The translations under genes were made by a program, and so were the position numbers. From CAWAHD01 sp963781785 (GTDB lineage: Bacteria; Planctomycetota; Planctomycetia; Isosphaerales; Isosphaeraceae), in contig CAWAHD010000002.1 in assembly GCA_963781785.1 (NCBI GenBank), positions 3,162,001 through 3,226,000 of the forward strand: DNA of 64,000 bases. Direction: 5' to 3'. Every line of letters starts with the position of its first letter. Within the stretch, counting starts at the first letter, position 1. A model generated the notes under the pieces. The model ran no database searches, was not told where the DNA came from, and was given only the letters and a program-made list of their open reading frames with translations. Positions 8,318 to 18,894 of the stretch are shown in pieces.

Positions 8318-11300
8318 CTAGGTCCGAACGTAGCCTCCACCGTCCAGCGCCCGCGCTTGACCCAGCGAGACCAGCGTCTGCAAGAGCTCGGATACGAGCT
8401 TGGTGTGGGCACGGAGGAAGAGCCGGGCCAGTTGCTCGGGGGTCAAGGCGCGTAGACTGCTCGGCGAGCACCGCCCGGACGGCCTGAGCTTGCTCGGGCA
8501 GGGTTTTGGGCCAGGGGCGCTTCACCCCCTTGATCGCGGGCGATTCGGGTTCTCCCGGCTCGATCGGTAACGCACCCTGAGACGCGGCTGCCGCCTGGCG
8601 GCCCTGGGGGTTCTGGTATTCCGGCCGAAGCCAGCGGATCACGCCCCGTTTCTCTTCCGCTGCTCGCTCGTGGTTCAATTCGACCAGTCGCCGAAGAATC
8701 TCGTCGTCGCTTAGATCGTGCGGCCAGCCGTAAGCGTCGAACACGGCCGCGTCGATCTCGTCGTGGATCTGCTGGAGTACGGAAACAAGGCCTTGCTCGT
8801 GGACCAGCCTATCCTTACCTGAGAGGGTTTCTCCTGAGCGAAGCTTGTCAAGGACACCGTACATGTCAGTGATCGTGAGCTTTTCCTGCCGGGCTCTCTG
8901 CCGCTTTCGATGAGCGTCGAGTTGTTCACCGAGTTCGCCGATTAGGGTTCGTCGCGTGCCTGTTCCGTCAGGAAATGGAAACTTTTCGAAGCATGTCGAC
9001 TTCGCGTACACAGAATCGTTTCCGACCCCCAACCATCCGCCCGATGCCATAGACCACACTACGTGAATTCGGCTCGAAAGAACCGCCAGGATATAAGCAG
9101 AGTCGCTACCAATCACGACAAGTTTATGCTCGGGTTTCGCGGTTCCGTCGAGGAACATGAAAATTCGACGTCTAGATGTTTCGGAAGTGACTATGTATCG
9201 TGCGAGGCCATGAATGGCCTTCCGAACTTGCTCATTAGTGCGTCGGAAGAGCCACCATTGCGATCGCAGTTTGGTGTCGCGATTTGTCTGCCTCTCTGGA
9301 TACACGCGGGTCAACAAACGCTGAAAGACGACAGGATGACGTGCCTTCAGCTCGCCTATGTCCAGTGAGTGGGTGTCGATCACATACATGTCGCGAGGCA
9401 TATCGAGCAGGTCTCTTCCGTTTTTGATGGGATAAACCAGACAAGCACTCTGGGGGTTCTGCGAGATCAGCTCATCACGCTCTTTGCGTGTCATCAGAAA
9501 GCCCCGACTCCCGAGAATCAGGCCGGTGCTTGAAATGAGACCGTTCGCCTTTAGTGAACGTGCCGAAGTGAGATTCGGACCCGTGGTAAAGTCCGCGTGG
9601 ATTACGCCGATTTGATTCACGCATTCGATCTCCGAGGAACTGTCGCCGACCTTCTCTTTCACGACATTCGAGAGGGTGCCTTCACCTTCCCCGTTTTCTC
9701 CAACCGTCATCGCGATGCGCACCGCGGCGCTTGTCGCAGAGTCAACCCAGGGATGGTCCGGTACGGCGTAGGCTATTCTGATTGGCCTCTTACCCGTAAG
9801 CGCCTGACTCACAATCTTCCGGTTGAAGTGCTGTGTAATGCTGTTCGTCGTGATAAGGCCGAAGCGACGTATTTTCCTCTCGGAGGCCAATTCCGCAGCT
9901 CGCGCCCACCAGTACATAACCAGGTCTGCAGAGGAAGGCACATCGGGATATATGCTCCTTCAGCGCTGTTACATATCCGTCGCCCAAAGAATCCAGCATT
10001 CTCAGTTTTCCGATGAAGGGAGGATTCCCCACGACGAAATCTGATTTCGGCCAGGTAGCCTTGCGGGGATTCACATACTGGTAGACCAGCGCTGTCGCTG
10101 ACTCGTCGGGAACGTCGTCACCCGTTACCGGATGCTTCTTGAACGTGCGGCCATCCCAGCGCGTCACGGGCTTGCACGCGGCATCCAGGACCGGTTCCTT
10201 GCGGTCGTATTCCAGGACGGCGTCCCGGCATTCGATGTTGTGGAAGGGCTTGATGATCGGCTCGGCCGGCATCTTCGCGCCGAAGGTCCGGAAATGCCAT
10301 TGGAGATAGCCAATCCAGAGAACCAACTCGGCGATGGCGGCGGCGCGGGGATTGATCTCGATGCCGAGGAATTGATGAGGGTCAACCGAATGGCCGGTTC
10401 CCTCAAAAACCGACTGGGTTTCGCCCAAGCCCCAGAGCATGTCCCAGACCTCGCCCTCCAGCCGCTTCATGTGCTCCATCGCCACGTAGAGAAAGTTCGC
10501 GGTTCCGCACGCCGGGTCGAGGATGACCGTATTGCAGAGCGTGTCCAGGAACTCGCTGATCTGCTTGCGTGCTCCCGATAGGTCACCGCCTTTCGCCAGC
10601 GTCACGGCGGCGGCCTGGACGTTGGCCCACTGCTCGCGCAACGGCTCGACGATCGTCGGCAGGACCAGTCGTTCCACATACGCTCGTGGCGTGAAGTGAG
10701 CCCCGAGCTTGTGCCGCTCGTCCTTGTCCAGCGCTCGCTCCAGCAGGGTTCCGAAGATGGCGGGCTCGACCTCGCGCCATTGCTTCTGGCCGGCGTCGAT
10801 CAGCAGGCCGAGCTGCTCGTCGTTGAGCGGCAGCGCCGTGGCCTGCTCAAACAGGGTCCCGTTGAAGCGGAGGATCGGGCCCAGAAGGATGGGCGAAAAG
10901 CCGCCCGTCTTCATGGTGGTCCAGAGAGAACCCGCCATGTCGGGGAAGACGGCCGAACGATTCTCGTCGCGGAGCCTGCTCAACATCGACGTGAAGCAAT
11001 CCTTCGGCAGCAGGCCGATGTCTTCGGCAAAGAACGTGAAGAGGCAGCGCATCAGGAAGTGCGCGACGAGATTGGGAGCGTAGCCGGACTGCTCGAGCGA
11101 CCTGGCCAGCTCGGCGAGCTTGGCGGCGACTTCCCGCGTCACCCTCGCCGTGCGCCGGCTGGGGTCGAGGGCCAGGGGTTCGGTCCAGACGAGCCTCAAT
11201 CGCTCGCGGATCTCTTCCTGGGCCAAGTCACGGAGCTTGATTCGATGGGTCCGCGGGTCGGGAAAGGGGACGTAAATGCGACCCTGCCGCGCGAAGTCGG

Positions 11301-11787
11301 CGAACAACTCGAGGGTGTGCCCGACGTCCACCACGATGATGAACGGCGGATTGTGCTCGGAAGCCGGCAGGTTGCGAACATAAAGCTCGGCCTGCCCCTT
11401 GGCCTCGTACATCGCGGCATCCCAGCCCGCCGTCCCTCGGACGGCCGTCCCGCGCCGCATGCGTTTGGGCGGAGCCAGCGACAATGTTTCGGACTCCCCG
11501 ACCTTGTCGCTCCCTTGCTTGGCCTCCAGTACGAAGCAGTCGCGCTTGTAGAGGTCGATCCGCTTGACGGTGGTCGAGCCATCCGGGTTGGGGAATGGCA
11601 CCGCACGCTCGAAGACGTAGGCGTTCTTCTCGTCGTCCGGCCCCGCCGGGTCGGGCCGGGGGACTTCGAGGAGATCGCATAACTCGTTCAAGAACATCGA
11701 GTAGTTCGCTCGTTCGGCAGCGCCCGAGGCCTCCCAGCGCCGGAAGAACTCGTCGAACGATGGCGGGATGACAGTCGAATCGGCCAT
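8318..11787 (-). CDS. MmeI-like type IIG restriction-modification enzyme, two frameshifts
   Basis: One gene is split over three frames and should give about 1150 residues. The N-terminus has a PD-(D/E)XK-type nuclease patch (RIDLYKRDCFVLEAKQG), as in MmeI. Then come the methylase motif I, DPACGTANFL (usual form GTGNFL), and motif IV, VVGNPPFIG. A shift near 9950 leads to YPDVPSSADLVMYWWARAAE and the target-recognition half. A second shift near 8450 leads to the conserved C-terminus ending GGYVRT and TAG at 8318-8320. MmeI enzymes methylate adenine and cut DNA with one polypeptide that uses one specificity domain for both. Both shifts are single-base, so the gene may be intact in the cell. Confidence 0.85.
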
Positions 11788-11879
11788 TGGCTCTCATTCA
11801 GTGAAATCGTCACCTGTACGGAATGTAGCCTATCGGGAAGGCGGTTGGAGTGCAAGCATCGGGGGGTGGACGGGAACGA

Positions 11880-12414
11880 ACGTGCCCGCTCCTGACCTTC
11901 ACCAGGGTCATCGACAAGCTGAACAAGAAGCACCAGGTCACCGAAGTCGACGTGATCTTCAGCGGCCCGGTCAATTCGGCTGAGGCTGATTCGATCGCCG
12001 GGTACCGCCTGGCCACTCCCGGCAAGAAGGGCTCATACACCGCCAAGAACGCAGGAATCATCAAGCTCAAGCGAGCCTTCTACACCGCATCGACCAACAC
12101 CGTGGCGCTCACGCCCAAGAAGCCGTTTGCCCTCACCAAGCCGGTGCAGGTGCTCGTCTATGGCATGGGTTCGAACGCCTTGCAAGACGCCGAAGGCCGC
12201 GACATCGACGGCGACGACAACGGCGACACCCGGCGGCAATTTCGTCGCGATCATCGCCAAGAAGGGCGCGATGGTCGATGCGGTAACCGCAGCACGGACC
12301 AGCACGAATTCCGGCGCGATTCCGGCGATCGATGCATTGCTCGGCGGGGACGAGCTTCCGGAATTGGTGCGGGCTCTGCATGTCCGACGCGAGGTGCATC
12401 ATCGCGAGCCCTGA
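11880..12414 (+). pseudogene. C-terminal domain fragment of a surface protein (copy 1)
   Basis: The plus strand encodes KLNKKHQVTEVDVIFSG, YRLATPGKKGSYTAKNAG, then VQVLVYGMG and GRDIDGDDNG. After a one-base shift near 12230 it continues NFVAIIAKKG to IDALLGGDELPELVRAL. This is a beta-rich C-terminal module of large planctomycete extracellular proteins. No start, signal peptide or body of the protein is present. The same module occurs twice more, at 18895-19341 and 20944-21280. Confidence 0.7.
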
Positions 12415-13002
12415 ATCGGCTCGCGAAGCGACGAGAGGGACCGACTTGATTCATTGACCTAAATGCCCACCGTGACCTCTGCTGGTCCGGGGGGTTGGCT
12501 GCGAACTCAGGCGTGCGGCAGTGGCCGGTCGCCACTCGGGGGCTCACGAGAGGGCTGCTTCGCCGCAGTGCTCGGTTAACGGCGTGGGTTTCGGCTTTGG
12601 TTTGCGCCGCGTTGACCGGAGCCACCGAGTTGCGCGGCCGTTGGGCAGGCCAGTCGGCCAGGAGAACTCCCGGCGTCGCCAAACCTGTGCGACGGCAGGC
12701 ACAATCAACGCCGCGCCCGCGTTTTGAAGGACGCGTGGTTGTCTGACCGGCTAATTCAGAGAAGGATGTACCCATCCGTTCGGCACTGACGCGTGCCTCG
12801 AGGCGGGCCACCCAGAGGTCGGAATCGCCGAAAGCTCAAGAAACCTGGACTGATGACCGATAACGGACGAGATAGATTGTCTCGACTAATGGTGTACAAA
12901 ACAATAGAATGCTCTGAAAGCGTCAGCCGATAGATCGAGATCCTTGTCAGGCGCGGCCAGAAGTCGAGTTAGATCCGCGCGGGAACAGAAGATGGCGATC
13001 CC
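12415..13002. other. Intergenic region upstream of methylase gene
   Basis: No gene is supported. Both strands have open frames, but with no ribosome site or family resemblance. The last 150 bases are less GC-rich and are the likely promoter region of the methylase/HNH operon. Confidence 0.4.
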
Positions 13003-15657
13003 GTGATGTCATCGCTTGCCGACCCGCAACAGCCCGTGTCGCCAGCAGCCGTTAAGCCGTTTCTGGCGACCTTCGGCTACACCGGTCCGTTGCTCCAGCA
13101 TCGATTTCCTCTGGGAACCGGGCGAACTGTTCCGCTGGTCGCCTTCGCTCGTCCGCCCGCTGATGCTCGGACCGCTTGCATAGCGGTGATCGAGGCAGAA
13201 CTAGGGACAGCGAGAATCGTCGCTGACTACCGCCCCTTGGCCGCACCGGTGGTCTTTGTTTGCGGCAGGCTTGGCCTGGAATGGTGGCAACAATCGAGCA
13301 AGGTCCCTGTCCGCTGTGGAGCTCCAATTCCCCTGGATGGATTGGCCGGTTTCTTCAAGGCCCATCACAGCGAATTTGGTCCGGACGTGATCTATCGGGC
13401 GAAAACCTGGGGACGGTTTGACACCGAGTATCAAAGAAGTTTCATAGATCTCGGCTTGATGCCATTGGTCGAAGCGGAAATTGGCCGAGAGCTGACGACG
13501 CTGATCACCCGCAACGTTCAAAAACTCAAATCGATCTTGCGATGGGAGACATTGACCCCGAAGCAGGGACAGTGGTTGCTCAAGTCGGTGTTTTGGGTCG
13601 TCTCCGCCAAGATTCTCCGAGACAAGGAAGTCGCTCGGTTCGCCAAGCTCGACCCACTCGACGTCGAGCCGCTCCTTGATGCAATCGCCGAACATTACGA
13701 CGCGGAAAGGATTCCCGTCAAAAGCGAATCGCAACTCGAGGCGTTGATGGAAATCGCGTCCGACGTCACCCAATTTAGCAACCTGCGACTTGCAACGACC
13801 GAATCCTTGGCCTACGTGTATGAAAACGCCGTGATTTCGAAAGCAACGCGCCAGGCTCTGGGAACACACAGCACCCCTTCCTACCTGGTCGACTATGTCG
13901 TCGGAAAGCTGAGACCGTGGATAGCCGAAATCCCGCTGGAACGGAGAAACGCGTTCGAGCCGGCTTGCGGGCATGCGGCGTTCCTGGTGTCGGCGATGCG
14001 ACTGCTGACGGAAATCTTGCCAAAAGAGAAGTCAGCGGCCGCCCAGCGACGGAGCTACCTGCGAAGTCGCATTCACGGGTGCGACATCGATGAATTCGCG
14101 CTCGAGATCGCGAGGCTCTCGCTCAGCCTGACCGACATCCCGAATCCCGACGGTTGGGACTTGAGCGCGGGCGACATGTTCCACGGAGACAGCCTGGAAG
14201 CGAGATCGCGCACCTCGACGATTCTTCTGGCAAATCCACCGTTCGAGAACTTTACCGGCGAGTCGCGCCGTGCGTACGAAAAGCGCGGCGTCGAACTGCG
14301 GCACCCTAACAAGACGACAGAAATGTTGGCTCGCGTATTACCCGAACTCCCCCGAGGCGCTGTGCTCGGCGTTGTTGTGCCGCAAGGCTTCTTGCACAGC
14401 AAAAACGCGGTGAGTGTCCGTCACCTTCTGATAACTGAGTTCGAGCTACAAGAAATCTGCCTGTTTCCGGACAAAGTCTTCACGTTCTCGGACATGGAGT
14501 CGGCGATTCTAATCGCGCAAGCAACACCCAAAACCGACCGCGAAAGTCCGCTATCGCCGCGTTCGGGAAAGGGACATTGATGACTTTCGGAACGAGTATC
14601 GAGCCACGCTCGATTTGTCTGTAAGCCAGTCGAGCTTTGAGGCGTCGCACGATTTGCGAATTCCGGATCTCGGAGCAGTATGGGATTATTGTCGCCGATT
14701 CAGGCCGTTCCAAGAAATCGCCGAAATCGGCCAAGGCTTCACGTTCAAAGGGAAGGGTCTTCGGCCCGGTACCGTTACGTTCTCTGACCGTCCTTTTCCC
14801 GGCGCCGCACGTGGCTTTCTTGCCTTCAATGAGGGCACTGCACTTCATGAACTTCCACGGGGGGTTTGGCTCAATCTGAGTGAGGAAGCGGTACTTCGTC
14901 CCCGCCACGGCACGACCACGGGCGTCGCCCAGGTGCTCCTTAACGAAGCACGTTCGAGTCGTGGCGCTTGGCGTCTGAAGGCACTCATTGATTCGACCGG
15001 GCATTCTGTCACTGGACGATTTCACGTTGTGCGACCGCGGGGTTCGCAGTCTCTTGAGCTGCTTTGGGCGTTGTGCAATTCACCCGTTGCGAATGCCTAC
15101 GCGTTCAGTCATTCCGGCAATCGCCACAACGAAGCGGGGATGTTCGCGCCATGCCCGTTCCGGACTTGACTGGCGGAGCGGCCAAGTCGGTATCCGAGGC
15201 TGCGCGTCGCTACTTAGCCTACGTTCGGCCCGGTAGCGAGATTCTCCAGCCCCCATTCGACTGGAAGATCGCACGAGAACTGTTGCTCCGAATGGACAAT
15301 GAGGTGCTGAAACTTTACTCGCTGCCGCGCGAGCTCGAGTGGCAGTTGCTCGATTACTTCGCTGGATGGACGCGCGAAGGAATTCCTTTCGCGTTCGACC
15401 GCTACCTCCCCGCACATTTCAAGGATCCAATCTCATTCGCCGACTACCTGGCGATCACGTCGGATTGGCCGGAAACCAATCGCCTGCGCAATGCGCTCAT
15501 TCGAAAGAAGGTTGCACGCACGATTTCAGCCGACGAGCGCACCGAGCTGGAACATCTTCAATCGTTGGCATCATCCCGCGTCCGACTGCTCGCGCCGTTG
15601 CCCCTCGAGGAGCTCGAAGAGGCGCGTCGGCGAGTCGTGGGAGATACGTCGGAATGA
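13003..15657 (+). CDS. N6-adenine DNA methyltransferase of a restriction system, two frameshifts
   Basis: The start is GTG 13003 or ATG 13006. The first 525 codons carry an N-terminal accessory region, then methylase motif I (AFEPACGHAAFLVSAM, about residue 312) and motif IV (LLANPPFENF, about 410). Near 14530 the frame shifts by one base. The continuation reads VRERDIDDFRNEYRATL and holds the target-recognition part up to about 15145. There a second shift leads to RAMPVPDLTGGAAKSVSEA and the end at TGA 15655-15657. Rejoined, the protein is about 880 residues, normal for type IIG/I-like methylases. Its stop overlaps the ATG of the HNH gene (ATGA), so the two form an operon and probably a restriction-modification pair. 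Confidence 0.85.
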
Positions 15658-16269
15658 ACGCGAACTCCGCCTTCGAATACCCAATTGCGCCACACGTTCG
15701 GCGACACGGTCCGATGGGATATGCCGACTACGAGTCGTATCGCGACTGGCTACGAGATGAGTTTTCGTTTCGATGCTTGTTTTGTTTACGTCGAGAACAA
15801 TGGAACGTCCGCCTGGGATCTTTTCATCTGGATCACTATGTCCCGCAGGTTATCGAGCCGGGCGAAACGTGCACCTACGACAATCTCCTCTATGTGTGCG
15901 CGGCGTGCAATCTAACGAAGAGCGATTCTCGCAGTTCCCGATCCATCCTCCTTTGCTTTTGGGGATTGCGTCCGCGTTCATCCTGATGGGACGATCGAAG
16001 CCTTGAACCCAACCGGAGAATTGCTTGTTGAACTTTTACGCCTAGATGGCGACGACCACACCCGCTTTCGGAAGCTGATGCTCGAAACACTAGCGACTCT
16101 CAGTCAACACAACCACGCGGCGTTCGTCGAGTGGATGAGGTACCCAGAAGACCTTCCTGATCTGTCCCGACCCCGAAAGAAGCCGCCGAAGGGAAACAGT
16201 CGGCCGGGCGGTGTGTCCGAGAGCTGGTTCGCCCGACGGGAACGTGGAGAATTGCCAACGATATACTGA
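15654..16269 (+). CDS. HNH endonuclease paired with the methylase, one frameshift
   Basis: The product begins MNANSAFEYPIAPHVRRHG. It has the HNH/zinc layout: CLFC, then FHLDHYVPQ (catalytic His-x-Asp-His), then CAACNLTKS. Near 15930 a one-base shift separates KSDS from VPDPSSFAFGDCVRVHPDG and the helical C-terminus, which ends ERGELPTIY. Rejoined, it has about 205 residues. HNH nucleases nick or cut DNA using one metal ion. The 4-bp overlap with the methylase indicates co-translation and a role as the restriction subunit. Confidence 0.82.
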
Positions 16270-16445
16270 GTCACAGGAAGCGAAAGAGGGCGCAGAAGTG
16301 AAGTCGGCGCCGATCACTTAGGCGAGCACAATCACGCTTGTCCAGAATTCGCACTTCGTCTATTCCAAGTGCGTCGCGTTTCCCTTCTCGCTGTGATCAG
16401 GCACTTGACCTCGCACGGACGGACGCTGAGGGTGTAGCCGTCGTT

Positions 16446-16735
16446 CTATGTTCGAACGTACCCCCCATCCTCGAGCGCACGAGCCTGACCCAGGGAGACC
16501 AGTGTCTGCAAAAGCTCCGAGACGAGCTTGGTATTGGCCCGCAGGAAGAGCCGGGCCAGTTGCTCTGGGGTCAAGGCGCTCGATTGCTCGGCGAGCACCG
16601 TCCGGACGGCCTGAGCTTGCTCGGGCAGGGTTTTGGGCCAGGGGAGCTTCGCCCCCTTGATGGCGGGCGATTCGGGTTCTCCCGGCTCGATCGGTAACGC
16701 ACCCTGGGACGTAGCTGCCGCCTGGCCTCGTGACC
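16446..16735 (-). pseudogene. Duplicated C-terminal fragment of MmeI-like enzyme
   Basis: The reverse strand reads SQGALPIEPGEPESPAIKG, LTPEQLARLFLRANTKLV and LEDGGYVRT, ending in TAG at 16448-16446. It is nearly identical in DNA and protein to the 3' end of the type IIG gene at 8318-8611, in the same orientation. The similarity stops sharply at about 16735. Only the last ~95 residues are present, so this is a partial duplication, or the scar of a deleted second copy. Here the frame is continuous where the longer copy is shifted, which helps locate that error near 8450. Confidence 0.8.
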
Positions 16736-16782
16736 GAGCCACCAACCGGTGAAATTGAGGACCACTGACGCACAGTTTGCCG

Positions 16783-17016
16783 TTAGGACGCAAGCTTTTT
16801 GCGAAAAGACGCAAGGGTCCTGCACGTGGCGGCATGCTCGATCAATTCCTTCAGCCGCGCACCATCGTCGACGGCCTGGATCTCGGTCTCCGACTTCGTG
16901 GCCTTGGCACCGAAGCGACCGACCAAAAAAGTCATCAGGCTGTTGATCAACGTCTGCCGCGTCGCCTCCCGCGTCCATTCCTCTTTCAACTCCTGAAGTA
17001 CCGATGATTCGAACAT
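16783..17016 (-). pseudogene. C-terminal fragment of DUF4351/Rpn-like protein
   Basis: The 77-codon frame (MFESSVLQELKEEWTREATR to HAATCRTLASFRKKLAS) aligns along its length with the C-terminus of the adjacent gene at 17035-17859 (MIESPVLQELIAERTRE to HAATCRTLSSFRKRLAP). It is a tandem partial duplicate. It could still be translated as a small protein, because the Met of MFESSVLQ is conserved. Confidence 0.65.
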
Positions 17017-17034
17017 GGCTTGGCGCCCAGTGAA

Positions 17035-17859
17035 TCACGGCGCGAGCCGTTTGCGAAAGGAGCTAAGGGTGCGACAGGTGGCAGCGTGAACGAGCAGCTC
17101 GCTCAATTGTCCTGCCTCACCGATTGCGTTGAGCTCGGTCTCCAAAGTTTCGGCTTTCGAGCCGAACCGGGCCACCAAGACCGTCATGAGGTCTTTTATC
17201 GCGGTTTCCCGCGTCCGCTCGGCGATCAGTTCCTGAAGCACCGGTGATTCGATCATGGCTTGGCGTCCTCCGAGAATCTGGAACAGCTTGGGATCATTAT
17301 ACCGCAACCCGGCGAGAACCTGGGTCACGGCCAGTAAGTTTTCGTGTTCGCCCGGCGGCGCGTCCCGGTCGATACGGGCACGGCACTGGCGAATGATCGG
17401 CTCCGTGCGACCGTCGAATCGAGCGAGCGGAACACAGGGGATCAAGCCAACGTCGCCGGTTTCCAGTAAGTCGCTGGCTGGGATTTCCCAGAGCTTGATC
17501 GCCCTCCAGGAGACGTCCCACCCTGTGCAGCCCCGGCGGCTCCGAATGCTCGCCGAGCCGGCGGCATCCACCTTTCCCCTGGGATGCAGGAAAAGGATGA
17601 CGACCTCCGGGAGAACGCGGCGGTCGAGGTACGCAAGCGCCATGTCGTCAATGACCTGGTCCACGACGCGCGTGTCGGGATATGTGGCAATCTCGAGCAG
17701 ATAATAGTCGCACCCGTCCACGCCTTGATGCTGCACGGCGATGAGCCCGTCGGGAAGCCGCCGGGATTGGATCAACTCGGCCTGAAGCGCATGCCAAGAG
17801 ACAATGTCGCGCGCGCCGCTCATCCGCAGAATCGAATCACCGTGATGCGTGGTCAGCAT
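17035..17859 (-). CDS. Rpn-like PD-(D/E)XK family protein with DUF4351-type C-terminus
   Basis: The 274-residue protein has an N-terminal nuclease-like region. GCDYYLLEIATYPDTRV, preceded by LIAVQHQGVD, resembles the D...ExK-type core of Rpn/PDDEXK transposase-like proteins, though the lysine is not clear. The C-terminus (ETAIKDLMTVLVARFGSKAE...CRTLSSFRKRL) resembles DUF4351. Rpn proteins promote RecA-independent recombination, and such genes multiply in planctomycetes. The ATG at 17859 lies inside the first unit of the 135-bp repeat. The remnant copy at 3000-3112 continues upstream of this point, so the true N-terminus may have been cut by the repeat. Confidence 0.6.
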   Translation of the reverse strand: MLTTHHGDSILRMSGARDIVSWHALQAELIQSRRLPDGLIAVQHQGVDGCDYYLLEIATYPDTRVVDQVIDDMALAYLDRRVLPEVVILFLHPRGKVDAAGSASIRSRRGCTGWDVSWRAIKLWEIPASDLLETGDVGLIPCVPLARFDGRTEPIIRQCRARIDRDAPPGEHENLLAVTQVLAGLRYNDPKLFQILGGRQAMIESPVLQELIAERTRETAIKDLMTVLVARFGSKAETLETELNAIGEAGQLSELLVHAATCRTLSSFRKRLAP

Positions 17860-18258
17860 TCCCGGGGCTTACGCCACCGGGCTATACGATTCCGCCCCCG
17901 CCCGGGGGCTAAGATGCCAGGCGTTTTTGCCCGAGTCTCGCATTCAGGCGCGAAGCGGCGAGATGGTCTCGCCGGGTGGGGTGGGCCCCAGCATTCCCGG
18001 GGCTTACGCCACCGGGCTATACGATTCCGCCCCCGCCCGGGGGCTAAGATGCCAGGCGTTTTTGCCCGAGTCTCGCATTTAGACGCGAGGCTGCGACGTG
18101 GTCTCGCCGGGTGGTGTGGGCCCCAGCATTCCCGGGGCTTACGCCACCGGGCTACACGATTCCGCCCCCGCCCGGGGGCTAAGATGCCAGGCGTTTTTGC
18201 CCGAGTCTCGCATTCAGGCGCGAAGCGGCGAGATGGTCTCGCCTGGTGGTGTGGGCCC
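17854..18258. repeat. Three tandem copies of a 135-bp repeat
   Basis: Units begin at 17854, 17989 and 18124 with CAGCATTCCCGGGGCTTACG. They differ by only a few bases, for example CGGGCTATACG versus CGGGCTACACG. Each contains the palindrome-rich block CCCCCGCCCGGGGGCTAAG. A partial fourth edge (GGGCCCCA) ends at 18260. Because 135 is a multiple of three and the unit lacks stops in several frames, long artificial open frames cross it on both strands. No RNA polymerase signals are seen. Confidence 0.9.
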
Positions 18259-18339
18259 CACGTTGCTGCTGTTTTGATACGGTTGCATTGAAACTCCCTG
18301 GTCGCGGCCGCTCCCACATCGTCCTATTGGGTGTCACGA

Positions 18340-18567
18340 TCAATCCCCATCCGACTCGGACAGAGGAACGAGTTCAACCTGACGCCGGAGCAGATCGTGA
18401 GTGAGATCGTCGGGCGTCGCGCGGTACAGCGTGACTCCATAGTTCGCCGATGGCAGAGTCGCCTCTCGGAAAGCGTCAAGTATTGCTTGCGCTTCTGCGA
18501 CGGGGGCATCCACCTCTGGATCGATCTCGATCTCGGCAATGGCCAGGAACTTCACGAGCCGCTTCAT
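18340..18567 (-). CDS. Small hypothetical protein, 75 residues
   Basis: The frame starts MKRLVKFLAIAEIEIDPEVD and ends VPLSESDGD. GGAGG lies 11 bases upstream of the ATG at 18567-18565. The protein is acidic, with an amphipathic helix and no membrane segment. I do not recognise it. It is divergent from the nuclease fragment at 18597. The good ribosome site is the main support. Confidence 0.45.
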   Translation of the reverse strand: MKRLVKFLAIAEIEIDPEVDAPVAEAQAILDAFREATLPSANYGVTLYRATPDDLTHDLLRRQVELVPLSESDGD

Positions 18568-18596
18568 CGACACATTGCCTCCTGAACGAAGACGTG

Positions 18597-18856
18597 TGGA
18601 AGTCAAAGCCACCGGCATGCACGCATTTCAAGAGTTCAAGGCCAAGGACTTGACGGCGGATTTTCTTGTGTGGGTGCGCTTTGGTCGACGATTCAACCTG
18701 GGCGAGGGGCCAATCGAGATTGCGATACTGAGTGATCCATCCCAGTTCATTTCGAGCACATGCCGATTGGATACCGCGCGGTTCGAAAGCGCGTCGGTTC
18801 GAGTGACTTGCACAGAAAGCTGTATTTCGACTCGTTGGAAGAGCTATTGCGATAGC
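18597..18856 (+). pseudogene. Fragment of a PD-(D/E)XK restriction-type nuclease
   Basis: The plus strand reads RRVEVKATGMHAFQEFKAKD, DFLVWVRFGRRF and EIAILSDPSQF. After a one-base shift near 18790 it continues KRVGSSDLHRKLYFD to LEELLR and TAG at 18854-18856. EVKAT looks like the ExK half of a nuclease active site. The N-terminal half with the other acidic residues is absent. It is read here as a truncated restriction endonuclease gene. Confidence 0.5.
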
Positions 18857-18894
18857 ACTCGTTAAGAAACTCGGGCAGCCCGTCGGATTAGCGC

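Noticed and set aside
10696..11682. Plus-strand frame opposite the MmeI-like gene
   Set aside because: The minus strand has methylase and nuclease motifs here. The plus frame is a GC-rich shadow.
17584..18291. Plus-strand frame of 235 codons crossing the 135-bp repeats
   Set aside because: It is opposite the Rpn-like gene and then runs through the tandem repeat, whose length is a multiple of three. The repeat keeps it open artificially.
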